From Actinomycetales bacterium (GTDB taxonomy: Bacteria; Actinomycetota; Actinomycetes; S36-B12), in contig WGLX01000009.1 in NCBI GenBank assembly GCA_016125355.1, positions 164,018 through 228,017 on the forward strand: a DNA stretch of 64,000 nucleotides, read 5' to 3'. This document shows, piece by piece, positions 52,035-60,035 of the stretch; within the stretch, counting starts at the first letter, position 1; each line of letters starts with the position of its first letter. The position numbers were made by a program, and so were the translations under genes. Under the pieces are notes generated by a model. The model worked only from the letters and a program-made list of their open reading frames with translations, had not been told where the DNA came from and made no database searches.

Positions 52035-52999
52035 CCTACCGGGAGGCGGTGGCCGAGGGGATCGCGCGGGAGATGCGCCGAGATCCGTCGGTCGTGTGCC
52101 TCGGCGAGGACATCGGCGCTGCGGGCGGGGTGTTCAAGACCACCCAAGGCCTGTTCGAGGAGTTCGGTCCGGCTCGGGTGTGGGACACCCCCATCAGCGA
52201 GCAGGCCATCGTGGGGGCGGCCATGGGGGCGGCCATGACCGGAATGAGGCCCGTCGCGGAGATCATGTTCTCGGACTTCCTCGCCGTCTGCTGGGACTTC
52301 ATCGCCAACGAGATGCCGAAGGTTCGGTACATGACGGGCGGCCAGGTCACGGTCCCGATGGTGGTTCGCACGGCCAACGGAGGAGGCCTCGGCTTCGGTG
52401 CTCAGCACTCGCAGGCCGTCGAGAACTGGGCATTCACGATCCCGGGTCTCGTCATCGCCGCTCCATCGACCCCCGCGGACGTGATCGGGCTCATGGCCAG
52501 CGCGATCCGAAGCGACGACCCCGTGATGTTCTTCGAGCACAAGACCCTCTTCGCCAGCAAGGGCGAGCGTCCCCCCGAAGGGCACATGGTGCCCTTCGGC
52601 CAGGCGAACGTCGTCCGTGCGGGCGACGACATCACCTTGGTCGGACTGGCCTGGTCCATGCCGATCGTCATCGAGGCAGCCGAGCAGCTCGCTGCGCAGG
52701 GCATCTCGGCTGAGGTCATCGACCTGCGCACGCTCGTGCCCCTGGACGCCTCCACGGTGCTGGGGAGCGTCGCGCGGACGAGCAGGATCCTCATCGTCGA
52801 GGAGAACCCACTCCAGGGCGGGTGGGGAGGGACTCTGGCGTCCATCGTGGCCGATGAGGGCTTCTATGACCTCGATGCGCCGGTGAAGCGGCTCGCGGCA
52901 GCCAACGTTCCGCTGCCGTTCGCGACGCATCTCGAGGATCAGGTCCTGCCGTCCGTCGCCACCACCGTGACCACGGCTGCCGCCATGGTCAACAGCTAG
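52022..52999 (+). CDS. TPP-dependent dehydrogenase E1 beta subunit
   Basis: 325 residues. YREAVAEGIAREMRRD near the start, CLGEDIGAAGGVFKTT near 27, TPISEQAIVGAAMGAA near 57, and the transketolase C-terminal domain with EVIDLRTLVPLD near 237 and EENPLQGGWG near 260. Forms the alpha2beta2 E1 with the gene before it. Counterpart of the beta half of the fused E1 at 22150. Confidence 0.91.
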   Translation: MADLTYREAVAEGIAREMRRDPSVVCLGEDIGAAGGVFKTTQGLFEEFGPARVWDTPISEQAIVGAAMGAAMTGMRPVAEIMFSDFLAVCWDFIANEMPKVRYMTGGQVTVPMVVRTANGGGLGFGAQHSQAVENWAFTIPGLVIAAPSTPADVIGLMASAIRSDDPVMFFEHKTLFASKGERPPEGHMVPFGQANVVRAGDDITLVGLAWSMPIVIEAAEQLAAQGISAEVIDLRTLVPLDASTVLGSVARTSRILIVEENPLQGGWGGTLASIVADEGFYDLDAPVKRLAAANVPLPFATHLEDQVLPSVATTVTTAAAMVNS

Positions 53000-53060
53000 G
53001 TCGACGGTGAGGTTCGCACGTGACCCACAACGGCTCTGTCTGACTACCTGAAAGGCGCAT

Positions 53061-54296
53061 ATGGACCTCGGCAATGGCTACGGCCATCTGACCTACTCGA
53101 CGCTCGTGCATCCCGGGGATACCTGGGCGGAGATGCGGGAGAGCCTGGAGACCTATGTTCCCGAGGTGAAGCGTCGGTTCTGCCCCGATGCGCCGATGGG
53201 GGTCTCGTTGCGCATCTCGAACGCGTCGGCGGAGACGCTGGTCGATGATCCGTCTGAGCGGGCACGTCTGAAGGCGTGGCTCGATGAGCGGGATCTGTAT
53301 GTGTACACGGTCAATGCCTTCCCGTTCGGGCCGTTCAAGGGCGAGCTGGTGAAGGAGGAGGTGTACGAGCCGGACTGGAGCACGGAGGCGCGGACCCGCT
53401 ACACGATGAACGTGGCCACGATTCTGACGGAGATCACCGGCCCGGGGGTCGAGCCGACCATCCAGACGGCGCCGCTCGCCTTCCGGCCCAAGGTCGTTGA
53501 CGATGCCTATGTCGCCGCGTTCACCGACAACCTGCTTCGGGTCGTGGCGTTCCTGATGGAGCTGGAGAAGCGGACCGGGCGCCGAGTGAAGCTTGCGTTG
53601 GAGCCGGAGCCATACTGCTTCCTGGAGACCATCCCCGAGACCGTGGAGTACTTCAACAACCACGTCTACACCACGGCCGCCGCGATGCGGGTGGCCGAGC
53701 TCAGCGGCCAGCCCCTGGCCGAGGTGTTCCAGGGATTGCGTCGTTACCTCGGCGTGGTGTTCGACATCTGCCACCAGTCGGTCGAGTTCGAGGACATCGA
53801 GGCGGACCTGCAGCTCCTGGTGGATGCCGCCATCCCGATCTACAAGCTCCAGGAGGCCTCGGCGCTCAACGTCCCCGAGGTGACCGACGAGATCGTCCGT
53901 GAGCTCAAGCGGTACACGGACACCATCTACCTCAGTCAGACCACCGAGCTTCGCGACGGCGTGATCACCCGCTACCTCAACCTCGAGGACGCGATCGAGG
54001 CGTATGACGCCGATCCCGGGCCGAGGTCGTGGCGCACCCACTTCCACGTACCGGTCTTCCTGGACGACCTCGGCCCGTTCCGCACCACGCGAGACGGCAT
54101 CGACGCCGCCTTGGCGTTCCACGCACGGTCTCCGCTGTCCACGCACCTCGAGATCGAGACGTACACCTGGGATGTCCTGCCAGACCACTTGAAGTCGGGC
54201 GACATCACCGACCACGTGATCCGGGAACTTGAGTACGTTAGGGACGAGCTCGGGCGTCAGGCGGCAGAGCGCGTCGCACCTGGGACCCGGGTCTGA
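53061..54296 (+). CDS. eboE: EboE-like TIM-barrel protein
   Basis: 411 residues. The N-terminus (GHLTYSTLVHPGDTWAEM) followed by YVYTVNAFPFGPFKGELVK near 78 and EPDWSTEARTRYTMNVATIL near 102 matches the EboE family, known from the cyanobacterial and bacterial ebo metabolite-trafficking clusters. Potential metal ligands include Glu in LEPEPYCFLE near 178, Asp and His in VFDICHQS near 237, His residues in THFHVPVF near 334 and Glu in LEIETYTWD near 364. No eboA, B, C, D or F homologue is in the window, so it is an orphan here. Biochemical role of EboE is not established. AAAGG precedes the ATG. Confidence 0.75.
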   Translation: MDLGNGYGHLTYSTLVHPGDTWAEMRESLETYVPEVKRRFCPDAPMGVSLRISNASAETLVDDPSERARLKAWLDERDLYVYTVNAFPFGPFKGELVKEEVYEPDWSTEARTRYTMNVATILTEITGPGVEPTIQTAPLAFRPKVVDDAYVAAFTDNLLRVVAFLMELEKRTGRRVKLALEPEPYCFLETIPETVEYFNNHVYTTAAAMRVAELSGQPLAEVFQGLRRYLGVVFDICHQSVEFEDIEADLQLLVDAAIPIYKLQEASALNVPEVTDEIVRELKRYTDTIYLSQTTELRDGVITRYLNLEDAIEAYDADPGPRSWRTHFHVPVFLDDLGPFRTTRDGIDAALAFHARSPLSTHLEIETYTWDVLPDHLKSGDITDHVIRELEYVRDELGRQAAERVAPGTRV

Positions 54297-54312
54297 GGGT
54301 GATGAGGTAACG

Positions 54313-54669
54313 ATGTCGGCGAACGGAAGCGCGTACGACGAGGTCTTCTACCTGGCCGTATCCGAGTATCTCGTAGGTCCGGATGCGGTTCTGGACAACC
54401 TGGTCGAGCACCGAGCCTGGTCCAAGGCCGCGTACGACGCTGGCATCATGCTCTTCTCCGGTCGGCAGGACCCGCCCGAAGGTGGGATCCTCGTCTTCCG
54501 GGCGGCGAGCCGCGAGGCGGCGGAAGCCTTCGTGGCGAGCGACCCCTTCAGCACCTCCGGCGTCGCCACCTACCGCATCTTCGGCTTCACGCCGACTCAG
54601 TACCCCTGGCGCAGCAAGGAGTTCGATGCGTTCGCCTCACGCGCGGCCGACGCGCTGATCAGCGAGTGA
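54313..54669 (+). CDS. YciI-family protein
   Basis: 118-residue ferredoxin-like-fold protein. The His of VEHRAWSKAAYDAG near 34 and the Asp in ASDPFSTSG near 78 are the conserved pair of the YciI family, whose members are small hydrolases or dehalogenases of largely unknown reaction. ATGAGG upstream. GTG of the next gene overlaps its stop. It could act on a by-product of the oxidase encoded next. Confidence 0.78.
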   Translation: MSANGSAYDEVFYLAVSEYLVGPDAVLDNLVEHRAWSKAAYDAGIMLFSGRQDPPEGGILVFRAASREAAEAFVASDPFSTSGVATYRIFGFTPTQYPWRSKEFDAFASRAADALISE

Positions 54670-55865
54670 GCGCGCCGCCGCCGGTCGACGTCGCCGTCGT
54701 CGGCGGCGGGATCGTCGGGCTGGCGATCGCGGACGCACTTCTTGCCCGGCACCCGGACCTTGGTGTCGTCGTCCACGACAAGGAACCCCACCTCGCGGCC
54801 CACGGCTCAGGGCGCAACAGCGGTGTCCTGCACGCCGGCTTCTACTACTCGCCGGACTCCCTCAAGGCGCGGTTGACTCGGCGCGGCAACGCCATGCTGC
54901 GTGAGTTCTGCGAGGAACGCGGGGTCCCCGTCCGCGACACGGGCAAGGTGGTCGTCACGAGGTCCGTGGACGAGCTGCCCGGACTGGAGGAGCTCTATCG
55001 GCGCGGTCAGGTCAATGGCGTGCCGCTGGAGATGGTCGACGCGGCCCAGCTCCGCGAACTCGAGCCCCTGGCGCAGACGGTCGAGCGAGCGCTGTGGTCC
55101 CCGACCACAGGGTCAGCCGACCCCGTCGCCGTCGTCGAGGCACTCGCGGCCCGGGTTCGCCAACGAGGCGGCCGCGTCGAGGTTGGCTCCGAGGTGCGGG
55201 CCGCCGGCCCCGGCTGGCTGCTCACCGACCGCGAGCACCTCACCGTGGGTCATCTGGTGAACGCGGCGGGGCTCCAGGCGGATGTCGTGGCGCGCTGGTT
55301 CGGCGTGGGGGAGGAGTACCGGATGCTCGCCTTCAAGGGCCTCTACTGGTACGGGTCCTGGCCGCCCGGTCGGCTGCGTCGACACGTGTATCCGGTGCCA
55401 GATCCCCGCAATCCCTTCCTCGGGACGCACCTGACGGTCGCGGTCGATGGCCGAGCCAAGATCGGGCCCACGGCGATCCCCGCCCTCTGGCGGGAGTCGT
55501 ACGGCGGTCTCGCGCACGCCTCCGTCGGGGAGGTCTGGGACACCGCGACGCTGCTGCCGCGGTTCCTCACCAGCCCCCACCATGACGCTCGTTCCCTGAT
55601 CGCGTCCGAACTGCCCAAGCACCTGCAGAGGCGCCTGGTCGCCGAGGCGGCCCGCCTCGTGCCGTCGGTCCGCCCTGAGGACTTCCGCACCAAGGGGCGA
55701 CCGGGTATCCGCGCGCAGCTGTTCGACGTACGTGCCCAGCGGCTGGAGATGGACTTCGTCGTCCGGGCGGGAGAGCAATCCACGCACATCCTGAACGCAG
55801 TCTCGCCCGGCTGGACCTCAGCCCTCGCGATGGCCGAGCACGTCGTCGACCGGATGGACCTGTAG
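54666..55865 (+). CDS. L-2-hydroxyglutarate-oxidase-like FAD enzyme (LhgO family)
   Basis: 399 residues. FAD motif GGGIVGLAIADALLAR near 14-29, then SGRNSGVLHAGFYY near 51-64, which is diagnostic for the LhgO/L2HGDH branch of DAO-type oxidases, and STHILNAVSPGWTSALAMAE near 372. Oxidises L-2-hydroxyglutarate or a similar 2-hydroxyacid. GTG start overlaps the previous gene. Last gene of island B before the housekeeping DUF3017 gene. Confidence 0.85.
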   Translation: MSAPPPVDVAVVGGGIVGLAIADALLARHPDLGVVVHDKEPHLAAHGSGRNSGVLHAGFYYSPDSLKARLTRRGNAMLREFCEERGVPVRDTGKVVVTRSVDELPGLEELYRRGQVNGVPLEMVDAAQLRELEPLAQTVERALWSPTTGSADPVAVVEALAARVRQRGGRVEVGSEVRAAGPGWLLTDREHLTVGHLVNAAGLQADVVARWFGVGEEYRMLAFKGLYWYGSWPPGRLRRHVYPVPDPRNPFLGTHLTVAVDGRAKIGPTAIPALWRESYGGLAHASVGEVWDTATLLPRFLTSPHHDARSLIASELPKHLQRRLVAEAARLVPSVRPEDFRTKGRPGIRAQLFDVRAQRLEMDFVVRAGEQSTHILNAVSPGWTSALAMAEHVVDRMDL

Positions 55866-55905
55866 TTCCAGCGAGCAGGACGACGGACTTTGGCAGGATG
55901 GTCAG

Positions 55906-56235
55906 GTGGCCGACGAGGACGAGGACGCTGAGGTGTCCGCGGAGGTGGTTCCGCTGCGGCCGCGTGCCCCCAGACGATGGTGGGCCGAGTGGCCGATCGC
56001 CCTGGTGCTTTCCGGCGTGGCCATCGCCATGATCATGGTGGCGATGGACAACTTCCGACGTGGCTCCATCGTCCTGTCCGCGAGCGTCCTGCTCGGGGCC
56101 TTCCTGCGCCTCCTCCTGCCCGAGGAGGACGCCGGCATGCTCGTGGTCCGCTCGAGGAAGGTGGACGTCATCACCCTCGGCGCGATCGGCATCGGCCTGA
56201 CGATCTTCACCTTCTGGGTGCCCCCGCCGAGCTGA
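55906..56235 (+). CDS. DUF3017 membrane protein
   Basis: 109 residues with an acidic then basic N-terminus and three hydrophobic segments (about 27-47, 52-70, 87-105). DUF3017 proteins are a small family in Actinomycetota, usually encoded between folD and mdh, which agrees with its place here once the accessory genes are disregarded. Function unknown. GTG start with CAGGAT six bases upstream, a leaderless-type arrangement. Confidence 0.82.
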   Translation: MADEDEDAEVSAEVVPLRPRAPRRWWAEWPIALVLSGVAIAMIMVAMDNFRRGSIVLSASVLLGAFLRLLLPEEDAGMLVVRSRKVDVITLGAIGIGLTIFTFWVPPPS

Positions 56236-56246
56236 GTCGAGGGACG

Positions 56247-57470
56247 ATGACGCAACGACGGCTGCTGCGACCGCAGGAGATCCTGCCGCTCGTCGGCCTG
56301 CCCGATCGGGCGAGGACGCTGACGCAGCGACGGCTCGACCGCTGCGCCAGCGTGTGGGACGTCCGTCGGATGGCGCTCCGACGCGCCCCTCGAGCCGTGT
56401 TCGACTACGTCGACGGCGCGGCCATGTCCGAGACCAGCCTGCGGCGCAGCCGAGAGGCCTTCCGGCGGGTCGAGTTCACGCCTCGCGTACTGCGAGATGT
56501 GGCCGACGTGGACACGAGCATCGAGACGCTCGGCGGCAGGAACGCGCTGCCCTTCCTGCTCGCCCCGACCGGGTTCACGCGGATGCTGCACACGGATGGC
56601 GAGACGGCAGTCGCGCGCGTCGCGGCCGAGAAGGGCATCGCCTACGGGCTGTCCACGCTCGGGACCACGTCCATCGAGGAGCTGGCGGCGGCCAGCCCGG
56701 ATACCCGCCGCTGGTTCCAGCTGTACGTGAACCGGGACCGGGCACGGCCCGAGGACCTCATGCACCGTGCCGGGGCCCATGGCTACGACACCCTCATCCT
56801 CACGGTCGACACCGCCGTCGGCGGGATCCGGCGTCGCGAGGTCCGCAATGGCCTGACCATCCCCCCGCAGCTGACCGTCGGCACCCTGGCGGAGATGGCG
56901 CTGCATCCGCGGTGGTGGTTCGACGTGCTCACGACCGAGCCGCTCTCCTTCGCCAGCCTCAGCACGACGGGTGGGACGGTCGGTGACCTGCTGACCCGGG
57001 TGTTCGACCCGGGCATCACTGGCGAGGACGTCGCCTGGATCCGGGAGCACTGGTCCGGGAGGGTCATGATCAAGGGCATCCAGAGCCTCGAGGACGCCCG
57101 GATCGCCGCCGACCTCGGGGTGGATGCGCTTGTGCTGTCGAACCACGGCGGCCGCCAGGTGGACATGGGTAACGCGCCCCTTGAGCTGCTGCCCGAGGTG
57201 GCCGCCGCCGTGGGCGACCGCGTGGAGGTGTACCTCGACGGCGGGATCATGAGCGGGACCGACGTCGTCGCCGCCGTCGCCCTCGGAGCCCGCGGGGTGC
57301 TGGTCGGGCGCGCCTACCTCTACGGGCTCATGGCCGGTGGTGAGGACGGCGTGCGCCGGGTGCTCGACATCCTGGAGAAGGAGGTGCGCACGACGATGCA
57401 GCTGATCGGGGCGCGCACCGTCGATGAGGTCCGGCAGGCCGAGGTCCGGCTGCGCCCCACCCTTCGCTGA
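56247..57470 (+). CDS. FMN-dependent alpha-hydroxyacid oxidase/dehydrogenase (LldD family)
   Basis: 407 residues of the L-lactate dehydrogenase/glycolate oxidase family. FDYVDGAAMSETSLRR near 51 holds the Tyr of the active site, FQLYVNRDR near 155, MIKGIQ near 274, and LVLSNHGGRQVDM near 293-305 carries the catalytic His and Arg. An N-terminal extension of about 35 residues precedes the core, as in many actinobacterial members. Oxidises L-lactate, mandelate or another 2-hydroxyacid, donating electrons to quinone or oxygen. GAGGG precedes the ATG. Followed by a strong bidirectional terminator. Confidence 0.86.
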   Translation: MTQRRLLRPQEILPLVGLPDRARTLTQRRLDRCASVWDVRRMALRRAPRAVFDYVDGAAMSETSLRRSREAFRRVEFTPRVLRDVADVDTSIETLGGRNALPFLLAPTGFTRMLHTDGETAVARVAAEKGIAYGLSTLGTTSIEELAAASPDTRRWFQLYVNRDRARPEDLMHRAGAHGYDTLILTVDTAVGGIRRREVRNGLTIPPQLTVGTLAEMALHPRWWFDVLTTEPLSFASLSTTGGTVGDLLTRVFDPGITGEDVAWIREHWSGRVMIKGIQSLEDARIAADLGVDALVLSNHGGRQVDMGNAPLELLPEVAAAVGDRVEVYLDGGIMSGTDVVAAVALGARGVLVGRAYLYGLMAGGEDGVRRVLDILEKEVRTTMQLIGARTVDEVRQAEVRLRPTLR

Positions 57471-57524
57471 CTGCTACGCGATTCGTCACAAGGGCCCGGC
57501 CTTGTGACGAATCGCGTAGCAGTC
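57469..57524. terminator. 25-bp perfect inverted repeat, bidirectional terminator
   Basis: The arm at 57469-57493 (GACTGCTACGCGATTCGTCA, then CAAGG) is repeated exactly in inverted form at 57500-57524 around a six-base loop. It lies between the convergent hydroxyacid oxidase and decarboxylase genes. No T-run, but the stem is far longer than needed for termination, and it may be one copy of a genome-wide palindromic element. Confidence 0.75.
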
Positions 57525-57530
57525 GACGGG

Positions 57531-58892
57531 TCAGGTGCGCGCCAGCTCCTCCAGCCGTGCATGGATCTCGGGGATCGCGTCGGCACTCTCCGGCTTCATG
57601 ACGGTGCTTCGCATGATGCGTCCCGCGTCCGCGTCGGCCACCACCTCGTGACCGCGCGCCGCCAGGGCGGCGGGCCGGACCGAGTAGGTGGCGAGATGCA
57701 CCTGCTTGTCGGGAGGCAGGGCGGCCGCATCGACGAAGAGCCTCGCGCTGGCTGCATCAACCTCCGAGAGGGTCGGCCGGGTCGGGAAGTAGGTGACGAT
57801 GTCGAGCTCGGGCGCCTGGTAGGCGGTCAGCGCGTCGGACTCGTCGAGGAGTCGATGCCAGGCGAGGGCACCGCGCCGGTTGGCGCGTAATGCCTGGCCG
57901 AGTCCCGCGTCGGTGAGCGGGATCACCTCCAACGTGAGCCACAGGGCCGCCGCGGCGGCGCCCGCCCGGCTGCACTCCAGCGAGATCTCGCCGAGATGCA
58001 GCTCATCGGAGGAGAAGTACGTATACGGGGAGTCGTGGACATAGAAGCGTCCGACGCCCGGATCCGAGAACAGCACAGCGCCGCAGCCATAGGGCTGGAG
58101 ACCGTGCTTGTGCGGGTCCACGACGACGCTGTCCACGCCCGAGATGGCCGCAAAGGGGGCACGCGCCACGCCATCGGGGGAGTCGTCGGCGATGAGCGCG
58201 AAGAACCCCCCGTAGGCGGTGTCCACGTGCACGCGAGCCCCATGCGCCCGCGCGAGGTCGACGATCTCGGGCAGCGGATCGAGGGCGCCGAGGCCTGTGG
58301 TGCCCAGCGTCGCGACGACGGTGCCGATGCGGCCTGTGGCCAGAGCCTGCTCGAGAGCCTCGATGTCCATCCGCCCTCGGGCGTCGGCGCGGATCGGCAC
58401 GCCCTCGACACCGATGACCTGGCACATGCGGGCATGCGTGTAGTGAGCGTCCGCGCTGAAGGCGATGGACTTGCCGGGGTGGGACTCGCGCGCCACCCAG
58501 AGGGCCTCGAGGTTCGCCGTCGTTCCGCTCGACGTGAGGTGCCCGAGATGCTGGGGGAGCGCGAACATCTCCGCGAGCCGTGCCACCACCTCCTTCTCCA
58601 TCGCGGCGGTGGCCGGCCCGCCGTCGAGGGCGTGGTTGTTCGGGTTGATGAGCATGGCGGTGAGGTAGCCGAGCACCGCCACGTCGTGCGGAGGTTTGAG
58701 CATCTGCCCCACGTAGCGCGGACTGCCGAAGGGGTAGTTGTCCTGCAGCCGGTCGGTGAGCTGCCCGAACGCGATGTCGAGGGTCACGTCGTCGACCCGC
58801 AGCGAGGGGTGCTGCTCGAAGGAGCCGAACTGCGCCATCCACTCACTGATCGCCTCGACACCGCGAGGCAGCCACGCACGAAGGTCGGTCAT
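57531..58892 (-). CDS. PLP-dependent decarboxylase (group II, aromatic amino acid decarboxylase-like)
   Basis: 453 residues. LTSSGTTANLEALWVARE near 122 binds the cofactor phosphate, VHVDTAYGGFFAL near 228 has the PLP-contacting Asp, and DPHKHGLQPYG near 266 holds the Schiff-base Lys. Substrates of the group are aromatic amino acids, glutamate, diaminobutyrate or tyrosine; the short form and DPHKHG motif do not resolve this. Start ATG 58892 has AGGA upstream; ATG 58901, three codons earlier, is an alternative. Divergent from the aminotransferase gene, whose start is only 48 bases away. Confidence 0.85.
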   Translation of the reverse strand: MTDLRAWLPRGVEAISEWMAQFGSFEQHPSLRVDDVTLDIAFGQLTDRLQDNYPFGSPRYVGQMLKPPHDVAVLGYLTAMLINPNNHALDGGPATAAMEKEVVARLAEMFALPQHLGHLTSSGTTANLEALWVARESHPGKSIAFSADAHYTHARMCQVIGVEGVPIRADARGRMDIEALEQALATGRIGTVVATLGTTGLGALDPLPEIVDLARAHGARVHVDTAYGGFFALIADDSPDGVARAPFAAISGVDSVVVDPHKHGLQPYGCGAVLFSDPGVGRFYVHDSPYTYFSSDELHLGEISLECSRAGAAAAALWLTLEVIPLTDAGLGQALRANRRGALAWHRLLDESDALTAYQAPELDIVTYFPTRPTLSEVDAASARLFVDAAALPPDKQVHLATYSVRPAALAARGHEVVADADAGRIMRSTVMKPESADAIPEIHARLEELART

Positions 58893-58894
58893 GA

Positions 58895-58939
58895 CGCCCA
58901 TCCTGCCGGGCCGCCAAGCCAGTTCGGGCAGGATGGGCG
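58895..58939. promoter_or_regulatory. Inverted repeat formed by two divergent -10 regions
   Basis: CGCCCATCCTGCC at 58895-58907 is the exact inverse of GGCAGGATGGGCG at 58927-58939. On each strand CAGGAT lies six to seven bases before the start codon, so both genes could use overlapping leaderless promoters, and a single protein could bind the 45-base region. Confidence 0.5.
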
Positions 58940-58940
58940 C

Positions 58941-60032
58941 ATGCCCGCTCCCCGCCTGCGCACCGCCCTCGAGGGCGTCCCTGCCTACAAGGCAGGCCAG
59001 AAGCCGACCGTCCGCCCGGACGTGGTCCCCTTCAAGCTGTCGAGCAACGAGAACCACCACGAGCCGCTGCCGTCCGTCGTGGAGGCGATCCAGGCCGCGC
59101 TGCCGGAGATCCACCGGTACCCCGACTACGCATCCGAAGGCCTGATCGACGCGCTCGCCGCCCGCCATTCCGTGCCGGCGGACCACATCTCGGTGGGGAC
59201 CGGCAGCGTCGGACTGCTGCAGCAGCTTGCCCAGATCACCAGCGGTCCGGGGGACGGCATCCTCTTCGGCTGGCGCTCCTTCGAGGCGTACCCGATCGTC
59301 ACGCAGATCGTGGGTGCCACCGCGCAGGCCGTCCCCCTCGATGCGAACGCCCGTCACGACCTCGATGCCATGCTCGCGGCCGTCGACCACACCACCCGAC
59401 TCATCCTCGTGTGCAATCCGAACAATCCCACCGGTACGGCCGTCGACCGGGATCACCTCGATGCCTTCCTTGCCGCTGTGCCGAGGGATGTCCTGGTGGT
59501 GCTCGACGAGGCCTATGCCGAGTTCGTCGACCCGTCGCGGATCCCCGACGGTCTCGACTACTACCGGCAGTACGACAACGTCGCCGTCCTGCGGACGTTC
59601 TCCAAGGCCTACGGGCTGGCCGCCCTGCGGGTCGGCTACTGCATCGCCGGCCCCGAGGTCACCGAGGCCATGCGCAAGGTGCAGGTGCCCTTCGGCGTCT
59701 CGACCCTCGCGCAGGTCGCCGCCGTCGCCTCACTCCAGCATGAGGACGAGCTGCTCGCCCGCGTGCGCACGATCATCGCGCAGCGGGACGCCGTCAGCGA
59801 CTCCCTCACGCGACTCGGACTGGCCCCGGCGGAGTCCGAGGCGAACTTCGTATGGCTGGGCCTCGGGGAAGACACGATGTCCTTCGCCGCCGCCTGCGAC
59901 GAGGCCGGGCTCGCCGTCCGGCCGTTCGCCGGGGAAGGCCTGCGCATCACCATCGGCGAGGAGGAGGCCAATGCCCGGCTCATCGAGGTCGCTGCCGAGT
60001 GGCACGCCGGACGGGCGGACGCAGGGGAGTAG
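58941..60032 (+). CDS. Histidinol-phosphate / aromatic aminotransferase family
   Basis: 363-residue class I/II PLP aminotransferase. FKLSSNENHHEPLPSV near 29, YPDYASEGLIDALA near 62, CNPNNPTGT near 157, LDEAYAEF near 190, and the Schiff-base Lys in TFSKAYGLAALRVGY near 222. This is the HisC/Pat group: histidinol-phosphate aminotransferase or the actinobacterial phenylalanine/aromatic aminotransferase. No other his genes are near, which favours the aromatic (Pat) role; the neighbouring decarboxylase fits too. ATG is six bases after CAGGAT. Confidence 0.85.
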   Translation: MPAPRLRTALEGVPAYKAGQKPTVRPDVVPFKLSSNENHHEPLPSVVEAIQAALPEIHRYPDYASEGLIDALAARHSVPADHISVGTGSVGLLQQLAQITSGPGDGILFGWRSFEAYPIVTQIVGATAQAVPLDANARHDLDAMLAAVDHTTRLILVCNPNNPTGTAVDRDHLDAFLAAVPRDVLVVLDEAYAEFVDPSRIPDGLDYYRQYDNVAVLRTFSKAYGLAALRVGYCIAGPEVTEAMRKVQVPFGVSTLAQVAAVASLQHEDELLARVRTIIAQRDAVSDSLTRLGLAPAESEANFVWLGLGEDTMSFAAACDEAGLAVRPFAGEGLRITIGEEEANARLIEVAAEWHAGRADAGE

Positions 60033-60035
60033 CGC

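Noticed and set aside
58941..60032. Naming the aminotransferase hisC with certainty
   Set aside because: No histidine biosynthesis genes are nearby and the actinobacterial aromatic aminotransferase has the same motifs.
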